Source: Bacillota bacterium (GTDB lineage Bacteria > Bacillota > Clostridia > Christensenellales > SZUA-584). From it: a stretch of 55,744 bases of DNA. Each line of letters starts with the position of its first letter. The first letter of the stretch is position 1. The stretch lies in assembly GCA_023410595.1 (NCBI GenBank), contig JAEYPO010000008.1:1-55744 (forward strand). Direction: 5' to 3'. The position numbers were made by a program, and so were the translations under genes. Below the pieces are notes generated by a model. The model worked only from the letters and a program-made list of their open reading frames with translations, was not told the origin of the DNA and made no database searches. This document shows, one piece after another, positions 31,454-39,462 of this stretch.

Positions 31454-34279
31454 TTATTTTTTCGGCAGCACCTTTTTAAGGTGCTCACCCGTGGCGCTGC
31501 CGCTTGTTTTCGCTATCTCCTCGGGCGTGCCTTTGGCTATCACAAGGCCGCCAGCGTCGCCGCCGTCGGGGCCTAAGTCTACGCAGTAATCGGCGCACTT
31601 TATAACGTCGAGGTTGTGCTCTATCACTATCACGGTGTTGCCTTTGTCCGCGAGCCTTGAAAGTATCGCTATCAACTTTTTCACGTCGTCCGTGTGCAGC
31701 CCTGTAGTCGGTTCGTCGAGTATGAACAGCGTGTTGCCCGTCTGCTTCTTTGAAAGGTGCGTGGCGAGCTTTACGCGCTGCGCCTCGCCGCCCGAAAGCG
31801 TCGTGGACGGCTGCCCCAGCTTGATGTAGCCAAGCCCCACGTCCTTTAATACCGTAAGCTTGTCGTATATGGAGGGAATGCCTGAAAAAAAGCTTTCCGC
31901 TTCCTCTACGGTCATATCGAGAACTTCCTGTATGTTCTTGCCCTTATACTTTACCTCCAGCGTTTCGCGGTTGTACCTCGCGCCCTTGCAGACCTCGCAG
32001 GGAACGTAAACGTCGGGCAGAAAATGCATCTCTATCTTTATTATGCCGTCGCCGCTGCAAGCCTCGCAGCGCCCGCCTTTGATGTTGAACGAAAACCTTC
32101 CCTTGCCAAAGCCCCTTACCTTAGCGTCCTTTGTGGAGGCAAAAAGGTCGCGTATGAACGTGAACACTCCGGTATATGTAGCGGGGTTCGACCTTGGCGT
32201 CCTGCCTATGGGGCTCTGGTCGATATCCACTACCTTGTCTATAAGCTCTATGCCCTCAATCTTTTCGTGTTTGCCGGGCTTATCCTTAGCGCGGAATATC
32301 TTTTTTGCGAGCGCCTTGTAGAGTATCTCGCTGACTAATGTGGACTTGCCGCTGCCCGAAACGCCCGTAACGGCAGTTATCACGCCCAGCGGGAACGTAA
32401 CGTCTATGTTCTTTAAGTTATTTTCGCTCGCGCCTATTACCGTGAAGTGTCCGCTGGGAGCCCTCCTCTCGGCCGGCACTTCTATTGTTTTGGCTCCCGA
32501 GAGATATTGCCCGGTTATCGATTTTTCGTCAGCCGCTATCTGTTCGGGCGTGCCCGCGGAGACAACGTACCCGCCGTGAACGCCCGCGCCGGGGCCTATG
32601 TCAATTACATAGTCTGCGCTGCGAATAGTGTCTTCGTCGTGTTCTACGACTATAAGCGTGTTGCCTAATGACTGCAGCGCACGCAGCGTGTCTAAAAGCT
32701 TTTCATTGTCGCGCTGGTGGAGCCCTATGCTCGGCTCGTCCAGTATGTAAAGCACGCCGGAAAGCCCCGAGCCTATCTGTGTGGCGAGCCGTATGCGCTG
32801 CGCCTCTCCGCCCGAAAGCGTGCCCGCGCTCCTCGATAGCGTGAGGTACGAAAGCCCTACGTTTTTAAGAAAGTTAAGGCGTGCACGCAGCTCTTTTAAT
32901 ATCCTGTCCGCGATTATGCTCTGCTTTTCGGTAAGCTCAAGGTTGTCGAAAAACTTAAGTACTTCATCTATCGGCATATCTGAAAGCTGGGCTATATTCT
33001 TGTCGCCCAGCTTTACAGCGAGAGGCTCGGGCTTGAGCCTTGCACCGTGGCATACAGGGCAAAGCAGCGTCGTCATATACTGCTCTATCTCGGCCTTCAT
33101 CATATCGGAGTCAGTCTGCATATACCGGCGCTCCAGGTTGGGTATTATGCCCTCAAAGCGGTTCAAAAACGTACCCTGCCCGTATTCTGAAGAGTAGTCC
33201 ACCTCGAAACGCTCGCTGTTCGTGCCGTAAAGTATCTTTTCCTGTATCTGCCTGTCAAGCTCGCCAAAAGGCGTGTCCATGTCGAAGCCGTAGTGCTTCG
33301 CCATGCCCTTGAAATACTGAGAGCCCCAGCTGTCCTTAGAGCCGCTGTTCCAGCCCGAAACGCGCACCGCGCCTTCGGCGAGCGATTTTGTTCTGTCGGG
33401 CACGACGAGGTCTTCGTCTACCTTCATTATCGTCCCGAGGCCGTGGCAATGCGGGCATGCCCCGTAAGGAGCGTTGAAAGAAAACATCCTCGGCGATATC
33501 TCGTCGATGCTTATGCCGCAGTCTATGCACGCGTAGTTCTGCGAATACCGCTTCTCGCTGTTGCTTGCGGTGTCGAGCACCTTTACGACACCGTCGCTTA
33601 AAGAGAGCGCTGTTTCTATGGAGTCGTGCAGCCTCGTATCCATGTTGTCCTTGAGCACGAGCCTGTCGACCACCACGTCTATCGTGTGCTTCTTGTTCTT
33701 GTCGAGAGATATCTCTTCGTCGAGCATATACGTGATGCCGTCAACTATTACGCGCGTATAGCCCGAGCGGCTTAAGTCTTCGAACACCTTCGTATACTGC
33801 CCTTTGCGGCCCGAAACTACGGGCGACATTATCATGACCTTAGAGCCTTCAGGCATCTTCTTTATCTCGTCTATTATCTGGTCCACGGTCTGCCGCTCTA
33901 TCCTTTTGCCGCATTTCACGCAATACGGTATGCCCGCCCTCGCGTACACCAGCCTTAAATAATCGTGTATCTCCGTTACAGTGCCTACGGTAGAGCGCGG
34001 GTTCCTGCTTGTCGTCTTCTGGTCGATGGAAATAGCGGGAGAAAGGCCGTCTATAGAATCGACGTCCGGCTTGTCCATCTGCCCTAAAAACAGGCGCGCG
34101 TAAGAAGAAAGCGACTCTACGTAGCGCCTCTGCCCCTCCGCATATATCGTATCGAACGCGAGCGATGATTTTCCGCTGCCCGAAAGGCCCGTTATAACAA
34201 CGAGCTTATCCCTCGGTATCTTCACGTCTATGTTCTTTAAGTTGTGCTCTCTTGCACCTTTAACAGTTATATAGTTCAT
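31454..34279 (-). CDS. uvrA: excinuclease ABC subunit A
   Basis: 941 residues, standard length. Two ABC ATPase units have Walker A GLSGSGKSSLAF and GVSGSGKSTLV, and two LSGGEAQR signatures. Zinc-binding Cys groups lie at CPHCHGLG and at CEACSGDG with CEVCKGARYN. UvrA dimers scan DNA for bulky lesions and load UvrB. The ATG overlaps the uvrB stop (ATGA), so the pair is one operon. Confidence 0.98.
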   Translation of the reverse strand: MNYITVKGAREHNLKNIDVKIPRDKLVVITGLSGSGKSSLAFDTIYAEGQRRYVESLSSYARLFLGQMDKPDVDSIDGLSPAISIDQKTTSRNPRSTVGTVTEIHDYLRLVYARAGIPYCVKCGKRIERQTVDQIIDEIKKMPEGSKVMIMSPVVSGRKGQYTKVFEDLSRSGYTRVIVDGITYMLDEEISLDKNKKHTIDVVVDRLVLKDNMDTRLHDSIETALSLSDGVVKVLDTASNSEKRYSQNYACIDCGISIDEISPRMFSFNAPYGACPHCHGLGTIMKVDEDLVVPDRTKSLAEGAVRVSGWNSGSKDSWGSQYFKGMAKHYGFDMDTPFGELDRQIQEKILYGTNSERFEVDYSSEYGQGTFLNRFEGIIPNLERRYMQTDSDMMKAEIEQYMTTLLCPVCHGARLKPEPLAVKLGDKNIAQLSDMPIDEVLKFFDNLELTEKQSIIADRILKELRARLNFLKNVGLSYLTLSRSAGTLSGGEAQRIRLATQIGSGLSGVLYILDEPSIGLHQRDNEKLLDTLRALQSLGNTLIVVEHDEDTIRSADYVIDIGPGAGVHGGYVVSAGTPEQIAADEKSITGQYLSGAKTIEVPAERRAPSGHFTVIGASENNLKNIDVTFPLGVITAVTGVSGSGKSTLVSEILYKALAKKIFRAKDKPGKHEKIEGIELIDKVVDIDQSPIGRTPRSNPATYTGVFTFIRDLFASTKDAKVRGFGKGRFSFNIKGGRCEACSGDGIIKIEMHFLPDVYVPCEVCKGARYNRETLEVKYKGKNIQEVLDMTVEEAESFFSGIPSIYDKLTVLKDVGLGYIKLGQPSTTLSGGEAQRVKLATHLSKKQTGNTLFILDEPTTGLHTDDVKKLIAILSRLADKGNTVIVIEHNLDVIKCADYCVDLGPDGGDAGGLVIAKGTPEEIAKTSGSATGEHLKKVLPKK

Positions 34280-36237
34280 TTCGCGCCTTTTCTTATGTAT
34301 TCTTTAAGCCTGAACAGCTCGTCGCGCAGCGCGGCCGCCGCCTCGAACTCGAGCTCCATAGCCGCCTGTCTCATCTGCTTCTCCACTATTGCCGCTTTCT
34401 TGAACGCTTCGTCTTTCGTCAGATGTTCGCTGTCACGTACAGGCTTTGTTATCTCTATCATCTCGCGCGTTTCTTTTACTATCGTCGTCGGAATGATATT
34501 GTGCTCTTTATTATACGCCATCTGCATTTCGCGGCGGCGTTCCGTCTCGTCCATAGCCCGCCGCATAGAGCCGGTTATATTATCGGCGTAAAGCAGTACG
34601 CGGCCTTCAGAGTTCCTCGCGGCGCGGCCTATCGTCTGTATGAGCGAAGTCTCGTTCCGCAGGAAACCTTCTTTATCGGCGTCCAGTATTGCGACCAAAG
34701 CGACTTCGGGAAGGTCGAGCCCTTCGCGCAGCAGGTTTATGCCCACGAGCACGTCAAATTCGCCCATCCTTAGCTGGCGGATTATCTCCATCCTCTCCAG
34801 CGTCTCTACGTCGGAATGCATGTATCTGACCTTGAGCCCCAGCTCTTTGTAGTAATCGGTAAGCCGCTCCGCCATCCTCTTTGTCATTGTCGTAACGAGC
34901 ACGCGGAAGCCCTTCTTTACGGTTGCGCGTATCTCTCCTAGCAGGTGCTCCACCTGCCCTTTCGCGGGCAGTACGGTCACCTCCGGGTCTATGAGCCCGG
35001 TGGGCCTGACTATCTGCTCTACGACGCTTCCCGCGAGCTTACGCTCATATTCGGCGGGCGTGGCGCTCACATATACCGTCTGCCCCTGCCGCTCTCTGAA
35101 CTCGTCAAAAGTAAGCGGCCTGTTGTCGTAAGCGGACGGCAGGCGGAACCCGTATTTAACGAGCATGTCCTTGCGCGAGAAGTCGCCTTTGTGCATGGCT
35201 CTCACCTGCGGAAGCATTACGTGCGACTCGTCTATGAACATTAAAAAGTCCTTCGGAAAATAATCGAGCAGCGTAAAAGGGGGCTCGCCCGGCATGCGGC
35301 CGTCGAAATACCGCGAATAGTTTTCTATGCCGGTGCAGTATCCGAGCTCGCGCAGCATCTCTATGTCGTATGTTGTGCGCTGCTTTATACGCTCCGCTTC
35401 CAAAAACTTGCCTTCGCTCATGAACTTTTCCACTTGTTTTGCCAGGTCATCTTTTATCTCATCGAGCTTTGAGAGCATCGTCTCGTGCTCTATGGCGTAG
35501 TGCGTAGCGGGGAATATCGCGACATGGGAGCGCGTAGCGAGCGCGCGCCCCGTTATTGCCTCTATCTCGAGTATGCGCTCAATCTCGTCGCCGAAGAACT
35601 CTATACGCACGGCTTTGTCCAGCGTGCTTGCAGGGAAAACCTCCACCGTGTCTCCGCGCACCCTGAAATCGCCCCTGTTGAAATCTATATCGCTCCTGTT
35701 GTAATTGTTGTCAACGAGTCGAGCGAGCAAGTCTTCGCGCGAGAAGGACATCCCCGGGCGAAGCGATACGCTCATCTTTAAATATTCTTCCGGGTCGCCG
35801 ATGGAATAAATGCAAGAAACGGATGCCACAACTATCACATCGCGCCGTTCCTGTAGCGCGGACGTGGCGCTGTGGCGCAGCCGGTCTATCTCGTCGTTTA
35901 TGCTCGCGTCCTTTTCGATGTATAGATCCTGACCCGGAACGTAAGCCTCGGGCTGATAATAGTCGTAATAGCTTACGAAAAACTCCACGGCATTTTCCGG
36001 AAAGTATTCTCTGAATTCTCCGCAAAGCTGCGCCGCAAGCGTTTTATTATGTGCGAGAACAAGCGTGGGACGGTTGAGCCGCTCAATAACGTTCGCGGCA
36101 GTAAACGTCTTTCCGCTTCCCGTAACGCCGAGCAGCACTTGATCCCGCCTGCCTTCCCGTATACCGCGCACAAGCGCGTCTATAGCCTCGGGCTGGCTTC
36201 CCGACGGCTTATATTTAGCGCATAGTTTAAAGTCCAT
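34276..36237 (-). CDS. uvrB: excinuclease ABC subunit B
   Basis: About 653 residues from the ATG at 36237, which has GAGGTG 4 bases upstream. The longer frame adds 32 residues that run into the promoter. Motifs are Walker A GVTGSGKTFTA, the beta-hairpin YYDYYQPEAYVP, motif II IDESHV, motif VI QTIGRAARN, and the C-terminal UVR domain. It is a helicase-like damage verifier that recruits UvrC. A likely SOS box lies upstream. Confidence 0.98.
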   Translation of the reverse strand: MDFKLCAKYKPSGSQPEAIDALVRGIREGRRDQVLLGVTGSGKTFTAANVIERLNRPTLVLAHNKTLAAQLCGEFREYFPENAVEFFVSYYDYYQPEAYVPGQDLYIEKDASINDEIDRLRHSATSALQERRDVIVVASVSCIYSIGDPEEYLKMSVSLRPGMSFSREDLLARLVDNNYNRSDIDFNRGDFRVRGDTVEVFPASTLDKAVRIEFFGDEIERILEIEAITGRALATRSHVAIFPATHYAIEHETMLSKLDEIKDDLAKQVEKFMSEGKFLEAERIKQRTTYDIEMLRELGYCTGIENYSRYFDGRMPGEPPFTLLDYFPKDFLMFIDESHVMLPQVRAMHKGDFSRKDMLVKYGFRLPSAYDNRPLTFDEFRERQGQTVYVSATPAEYERKLAGSVVEQIVRPTGLIDPEVTVLPAKGQVEHLLGEIRATVKKGFRVLVTTMTKRMAERLTDYYKELGLKVRYMHSDVETLERMEIIRQLRMGEFDVLVGINLLREGLDLPEVALVAILDADKEGFLRNETSLIQTIGRAARNSEGRVLLYADNITGSMRRAMDETERRREMQMAYNKEHNIIPTTIVKETREMIEITKPVRDSEHLTKDEAFKKAAIVEKQMRQAAMELEFEAAAALRDELFRLKEYIRKGAK

Positions 36238-36262
36238 ATTACACCTCGTTTTGCCACACAAC

Positions 36263-36291
36263 AGTATACAATAACGGGGCTTGTCTGCCAA
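36263..36291 (-). promoter_or_regulatory. uvrBA promoter
   Basis: TTGGCA, 17 bases, TATACT, about 26-55 bases upstream of the uvrB ATG. Confidence 0.75.
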
Positions 36292-36310
36292 TAGAAAATC
36301 GATAAAAAAT

Positions 36311-36324
36311 CGAACATTTTTTCT
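36311..36324. promoter_or_regulatory. LexA (SOS) box candidate
   Basis: CGAACATTTTTTCT resembles the Gram-positive LexA site CGAAC, 4 bases, GTTCG. One half is perfect and the other has 3 of 5 bases. It lies 20 bases upstream of the uvrB -35 box. Confidence 0.4.
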
Positions 36325-36326
36325 AT

Positions 36327-36355
36327 TTTTCACTCACTTATCGTTTTAGTATAAT
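36327..36355 (+). promoter_or_regulatory. candidate gdhA promoter
   Basis: TTTTCA, 17 bases, TATAAT. The -10 is perfect, 162 bases upstream of gdhA, giving a long A+T-rich leader. Other A+T-rich promoters closer to the gene cannot be excluded. Confidence 0.4.
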
Positions 36356-36516
36356 ATAGCAAAACATGACGATTATGAATAATCCGAAAATAAATATTTC
36401 ATTTTATATAAAAAACTATTTTCTTTTTGATTTATTGTGTTATTATATTAAATTGAAATATGATTTATTATATTCGTAAAAAGTCTTTTTAAGGATAGTT
36501 TTTTTGGAGGTTTATA

Positions 36517-37863
36517 ATGGCTTTAACTAATTCTTATCTTAAAGGTGTATATGACGCTGTAAAAAGAAGAGACCCAGGTGAATCCGAGTTTCTCCAGGCG
36601 GTAAGTGAAGTGCTTGAATCCTGCCAGAAGGTCATTGAACACCACCCCGAGCTTGAAAAAGAGGGTATTATGGAGCGTATAGTAGAGCCTGAGCGCGTAA
36701 TTACGTTCCGGGTTTCCTGGCTGGACGATAAAGGCAGGATACAGGTGAACAGAGGATACCGCGTTCAGTTCAACTCCGCGATAGGCCCCTATAAAGGCGG
36801 CCTGCGCCTTCACCCTTCGGTTACGCTCTCGGTCATTAAATTCCTTGGTTTCGAGCAATGCTTTAAAAACTCACTCACAGGCCTGCCTATGGGCGGCGGC
36901 AAGGGCGGCAGCGACTTTGACCCCAAGGGCAAGAGCGACCACGAGATAATGCGTTTCTGTCAGAGCTTTATGACGGAACTCAATCGCCATATTGGCCAGT
37001 TCACCGACGTGCCCGCCGGCGATATAGGCGTGGGCGGAAGAGAGATAGGATATCTTTTTGGGCAATACAAGCGCCTTAGAAACGAATTTACCGGCGTGCT
37101 TACCGGCAAGGGCCTTTCTTACGGCGGGTCGCTCGCGCGCACCGAAGCTACGGGCTACGGCCTTTGCTATCTTGTAGCAGAGATGCTTAAAGCGCGGGGC
37201 GAGACGATGAAGGGCAAGACCGTAGTGGTATCGGGCAGCGGCAACGTCGCGCTCTACGCTACTGAGAAGGCGCAGCAAATGGGCGGCAACGTCGTTACGC
37301 TTTCCGACTCCAACGGATACATATACGATCCCAACGGCATTAACCTGAAAATAGCCAAGGAAATAAAGGAAGTGCGCCGCGGACGCATAAGCGAATACTC
37401 AAAGCTCGTTCCCGGCTCGGTATATAAGGAAGGCAAAGGCGTTTGGACGGTTAAGTGCGACATAGCTCTCCCCTGCGCCACACAGAACGAGCTAGACGAA
37501 AACGACGCTAAGACGCTTATAGCAAACGGATGCCAGTATGTAGGAGAAGGCGCGAACATGCCCAGCACGCCTCAGGCAATAGCGCTGTTCAAGAAGAACA
37601 AGGTATACTTCGCTCCCGGCAAGGCCGCTAATGCAGGCGGCGTTGCGACTTCGGGGCTTGAGATGAGCCAGAACTCAGAAAGGCTTTCGTGGACGTTTGA
37701 AGAAGTGGACGCGCGTCTGCAGAGAATAATGCAGGATATATTCGCAAACGCCACCGCCACGGCTAAAGAATACGGCGATCCGGAAGACCTGGAGCTTGGC
37801 GCAAATATTGCGGGCCTGCTTAAGATAGCGAACGCTATGATAGCTCAGGGCGTCGCGTATTAA
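36517..37863 (+). CDS. gdhA: NADP-type glutamate dehydrogenase
   Basis: 448 residues, the hexameric type. Motifs are the catalytic Lys region LPMGGGKGGSDFDPKGKS, the PAGDIGVGGREIGYLFGQ loop, and the Rossmann motif VVVSGSGNVALYA. It makes glutamate from 2-oxoglutarate and ammonia. TTTGGAGG precedes the ATG. It is a single-gene unit with its own terminator. Confidence 0.97.
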   Translation: MALTNSYLKGVYDAVKRRDPGESEFLQAVSEVLESCQKVIEHHPELEKEGIMERIVEPERVITFRVSWLDDKGRIQVNRGYRVQFNSAIGPYKGGLRLHPSVTLSVIKFLGFEQCFKNSLTGLPMGGGKGGSDFDPKGKSDHEIMRFCQSFMTELNRHIGQFTDVPAGDIGVGGREIGYLFGQYKRLRNEFTGVLTGKGLSYGGSLARTEATGYGLCYLVAEMLKARGETMKGKTVVVSGSGNVALYATEKAQQMGGNVVTLSDSNGYIYDPNGINLKIAKEIKEVRRGRISEYSKLVPGSVYKEGKGVWTVKCDIALPCATQNELDENDAKTLIANGCQYVGEGANMPSTPQAIALFKKNKVYFAPGKAANAGGVATSGLEMSQNSERLSWTFEEVDARLQRIMQDIFANATATAKEYGDPEDLELGANIAGLLKIANAMIAQGVAY

Positions 37864-37889
37864 AATTTAAGAACATTGCACAAAAAAAC

Positions 37890-37926
37890 ATGCCGTTCGG
37901 ACAAACTCCGGACGGCATTACTTTTC
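37890..37926 (+). terminator. gdhA terminator
   Basis: A 12-bp stem (ATGCCGTTCGGA / TCCGGACGGCAT, one wobble pair) is followed by TTACTTTT. Confidence 0.8.
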
Positions 37927-38207
37927 ATAGCCCATTTTCTGAGGACCCCACTGAAAAAGAACCCTATCGACGCTTCGCACCACTTCCCCTGTTAGGGGAA
38001 GCTTTGAGTTCAAGCGCATCTTTGAGCGAGTATTGCCAGGCTTTATGCCGGGTTCACCAGGAGAGCTCGAAGTATCGATAAACTCCAATTTGTCATTCCG
38101 AGCTTGCGAAAAATCCCATGTAAGGTACTCTATACGAGGGGATTCCTCAGACGCTTACGCTCCATCAAGCGTAACTGACTTGAATGGTAGCATATACTTT
38201 TTGATAT
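37927..38207. repeat. decayed intergenic repeats
   Basis: There is no gene. The stretch holds a CTTCCCC/GGGGAAG hairpin near 37984-38003. It also holds a TGTCATTCCGAG segment near 38091, followed near 38139 by GGGGATTCCTC. Both resemble palindromic intergenic repeats common in Clostridia and appear partly degraded. Confidence 0.45.
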
Positions 38208-38332
38208 TGCCTTCTCCTTGAGGAGAAGGTGGCGCACAGCGCCGGATGAGGTGTCAGTCAAAAGCTGCTTTAATTAACACCTCATCAGTCGCCTACGGCG
38301 ACAGCTTCCCCTCTAATGGGAAGCCAAAAAAC
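38208..38332. repeat. palindromic intergenic repeat element, copy 1
   Basis: It starts with the hairpin CTTCTCCTTGAGGAGAAG and ends with CTTCCCC/GGGAAG. Inside, GATGAGGTGT pairs with ACACCTCATC. This layout is a MITE-like repeat seen often in gut Clostridia. A partial second copy lies at 55645 to the window end. Confidence 0.65.
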
Positions 38333-38343
38333 GCTGGTATTAA

Positions 38344-39462
38344 CTATCGTTTTATCAAATCTGACACTAAACCCGCGAGGTAAAATGAGCCGCAGACTAC
38401 GAGCAGTGCGCCGTCCTTGAGCGCCTGCGTTTTTGCCATATTAAACGCAGCTGAAGCGTCCTGCTCAACGGCGCATTTTATATACAGCGGAAAGCGCTCG
38501 CAAAGAGCATCGGGCGATGCTCCTCTCGCCCGGTCGGCCTGCGTTATAAAAGCCTTATTGAAAACTCTGCCCAGCTTTTCTATTATCGTTTCGTAATCCT
38601 TATCCTTCATGCACGCGAACAGCAGCACGAATTTGCTGCCGGGAAAGTGCCTGTCAAGCGTATGTGTCAGCTCGTCCACGGCGGCGGCGTTATGAGCGCC
38701 GTCTAATATGATATCCGGGCTGCCCTTTAAATATTCTATACGGTATTTTAACTGCGTGCGCGAGATACCTGTCTTTATACATTCATCGTCTATTCCCAGC
38801 TGCTTTGCCGCGAGCGCGGCGAGCGCGGCGTTCTGCGGCTGGCTTGCGCCTATCGCGCTTATGAAGTATTCGCCGCCATCAGATATGAATGTCTGCCCGT
38901 CCACAGAGCTTGATACGATTTCTACGGGACGGACAAACTTAAGCGGAGCTTTTCTTTCTCTGCAATGCTCGTATATAACCTTTACGGCTTCACGACGCTG
39001 CACGGCGGATACTACGGGAATGCCCTGCTTAATAATACCGCACTTTTCAGAAGCTATCTGAACGAGGCTGCCGCCCAGCACGTCCATGTGGTCGTAGTCT
39101 ATGTTTGTAAGAATGACGACGGACGGCTGTATGCGGTTTGTGGGGTCAAGCCTTCCGCCCAGCCCCGTTTCCATGACTGCGATATCAACTCCCTGCCGTT
39201 CGAACCATAAAAGGGCGGCCGCGGTGTATGCGGCGAACAGCGTTTCGTTGACGGCAAGACCATTATCCTTTACCTCGCGAAGCAGGCCGCGGAGCTCCTG
39301 TTTGTCTATTCTTTCTCCGTTTATGCGCATACGTTCCGTTTCGGATACGATATGAGGCGACGTATAGCAACCGCACCTGTATCCGGCGGCTGTTAGAATG
39401 CTGCTTATATATTCAGCGACGGAGCCCTTGCCGTTCGTGCCCGCTATATGGACGTATCTCAT
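38344..39462 (-). CDS. folC: folylpolyglutamate/dihydrofolate synthase, N-terminally short
   Basis: 372 residues. The P-loop HIAGTNGKGSVAEYI starts only about 5 residues from the N-terminus. GRLDPTNRIQPSVVILTNIDYDH (read as GRLDPTNRIQ and VVILTNIDYDH) and LDGAHN are typical. It adds glutamate to folates. FolC is normally about 420-440 residues with some 40 residues before the P-loop. Here an in-frame TGA lies 9 bases upstream of the ATG, so the short form is real. The ATG overlaps the valS stop (ATGA), so expression depends on valS translation. Confidence 0.93.
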   Translation of the reverse strand: MRYVHIAGTNGKGSVAEYISSILTAAGYRCGCYTSPHIVSETERMRINGERIDKQELRGLLREVKDNGLAVNETLFAAYTAAALLWFERQGVDIAVMETGLGGRLDPTNRIQPSVVILTNIDYDHMDVLGGSLVQIASEKCGIIKQGIPVVSAVQRREAVKVIYEHCRERKAPLKFVRPVEIVSSSVDGQTFISDGGEYFISAIGASQPQNAALAALAAKQLGIDDECIKTGISRTQLKYRIEYLKGSPDIILDGAHNAAAVDELTHTLDRHFPGSKFVLLFACMKDKDYETIIEKLGRVFNKAFITQADRARGASPDALCERFPLYIKCAVEQDASAAFNMAKTQALKDGALLVVCGSFYLAGLVSDLIKR

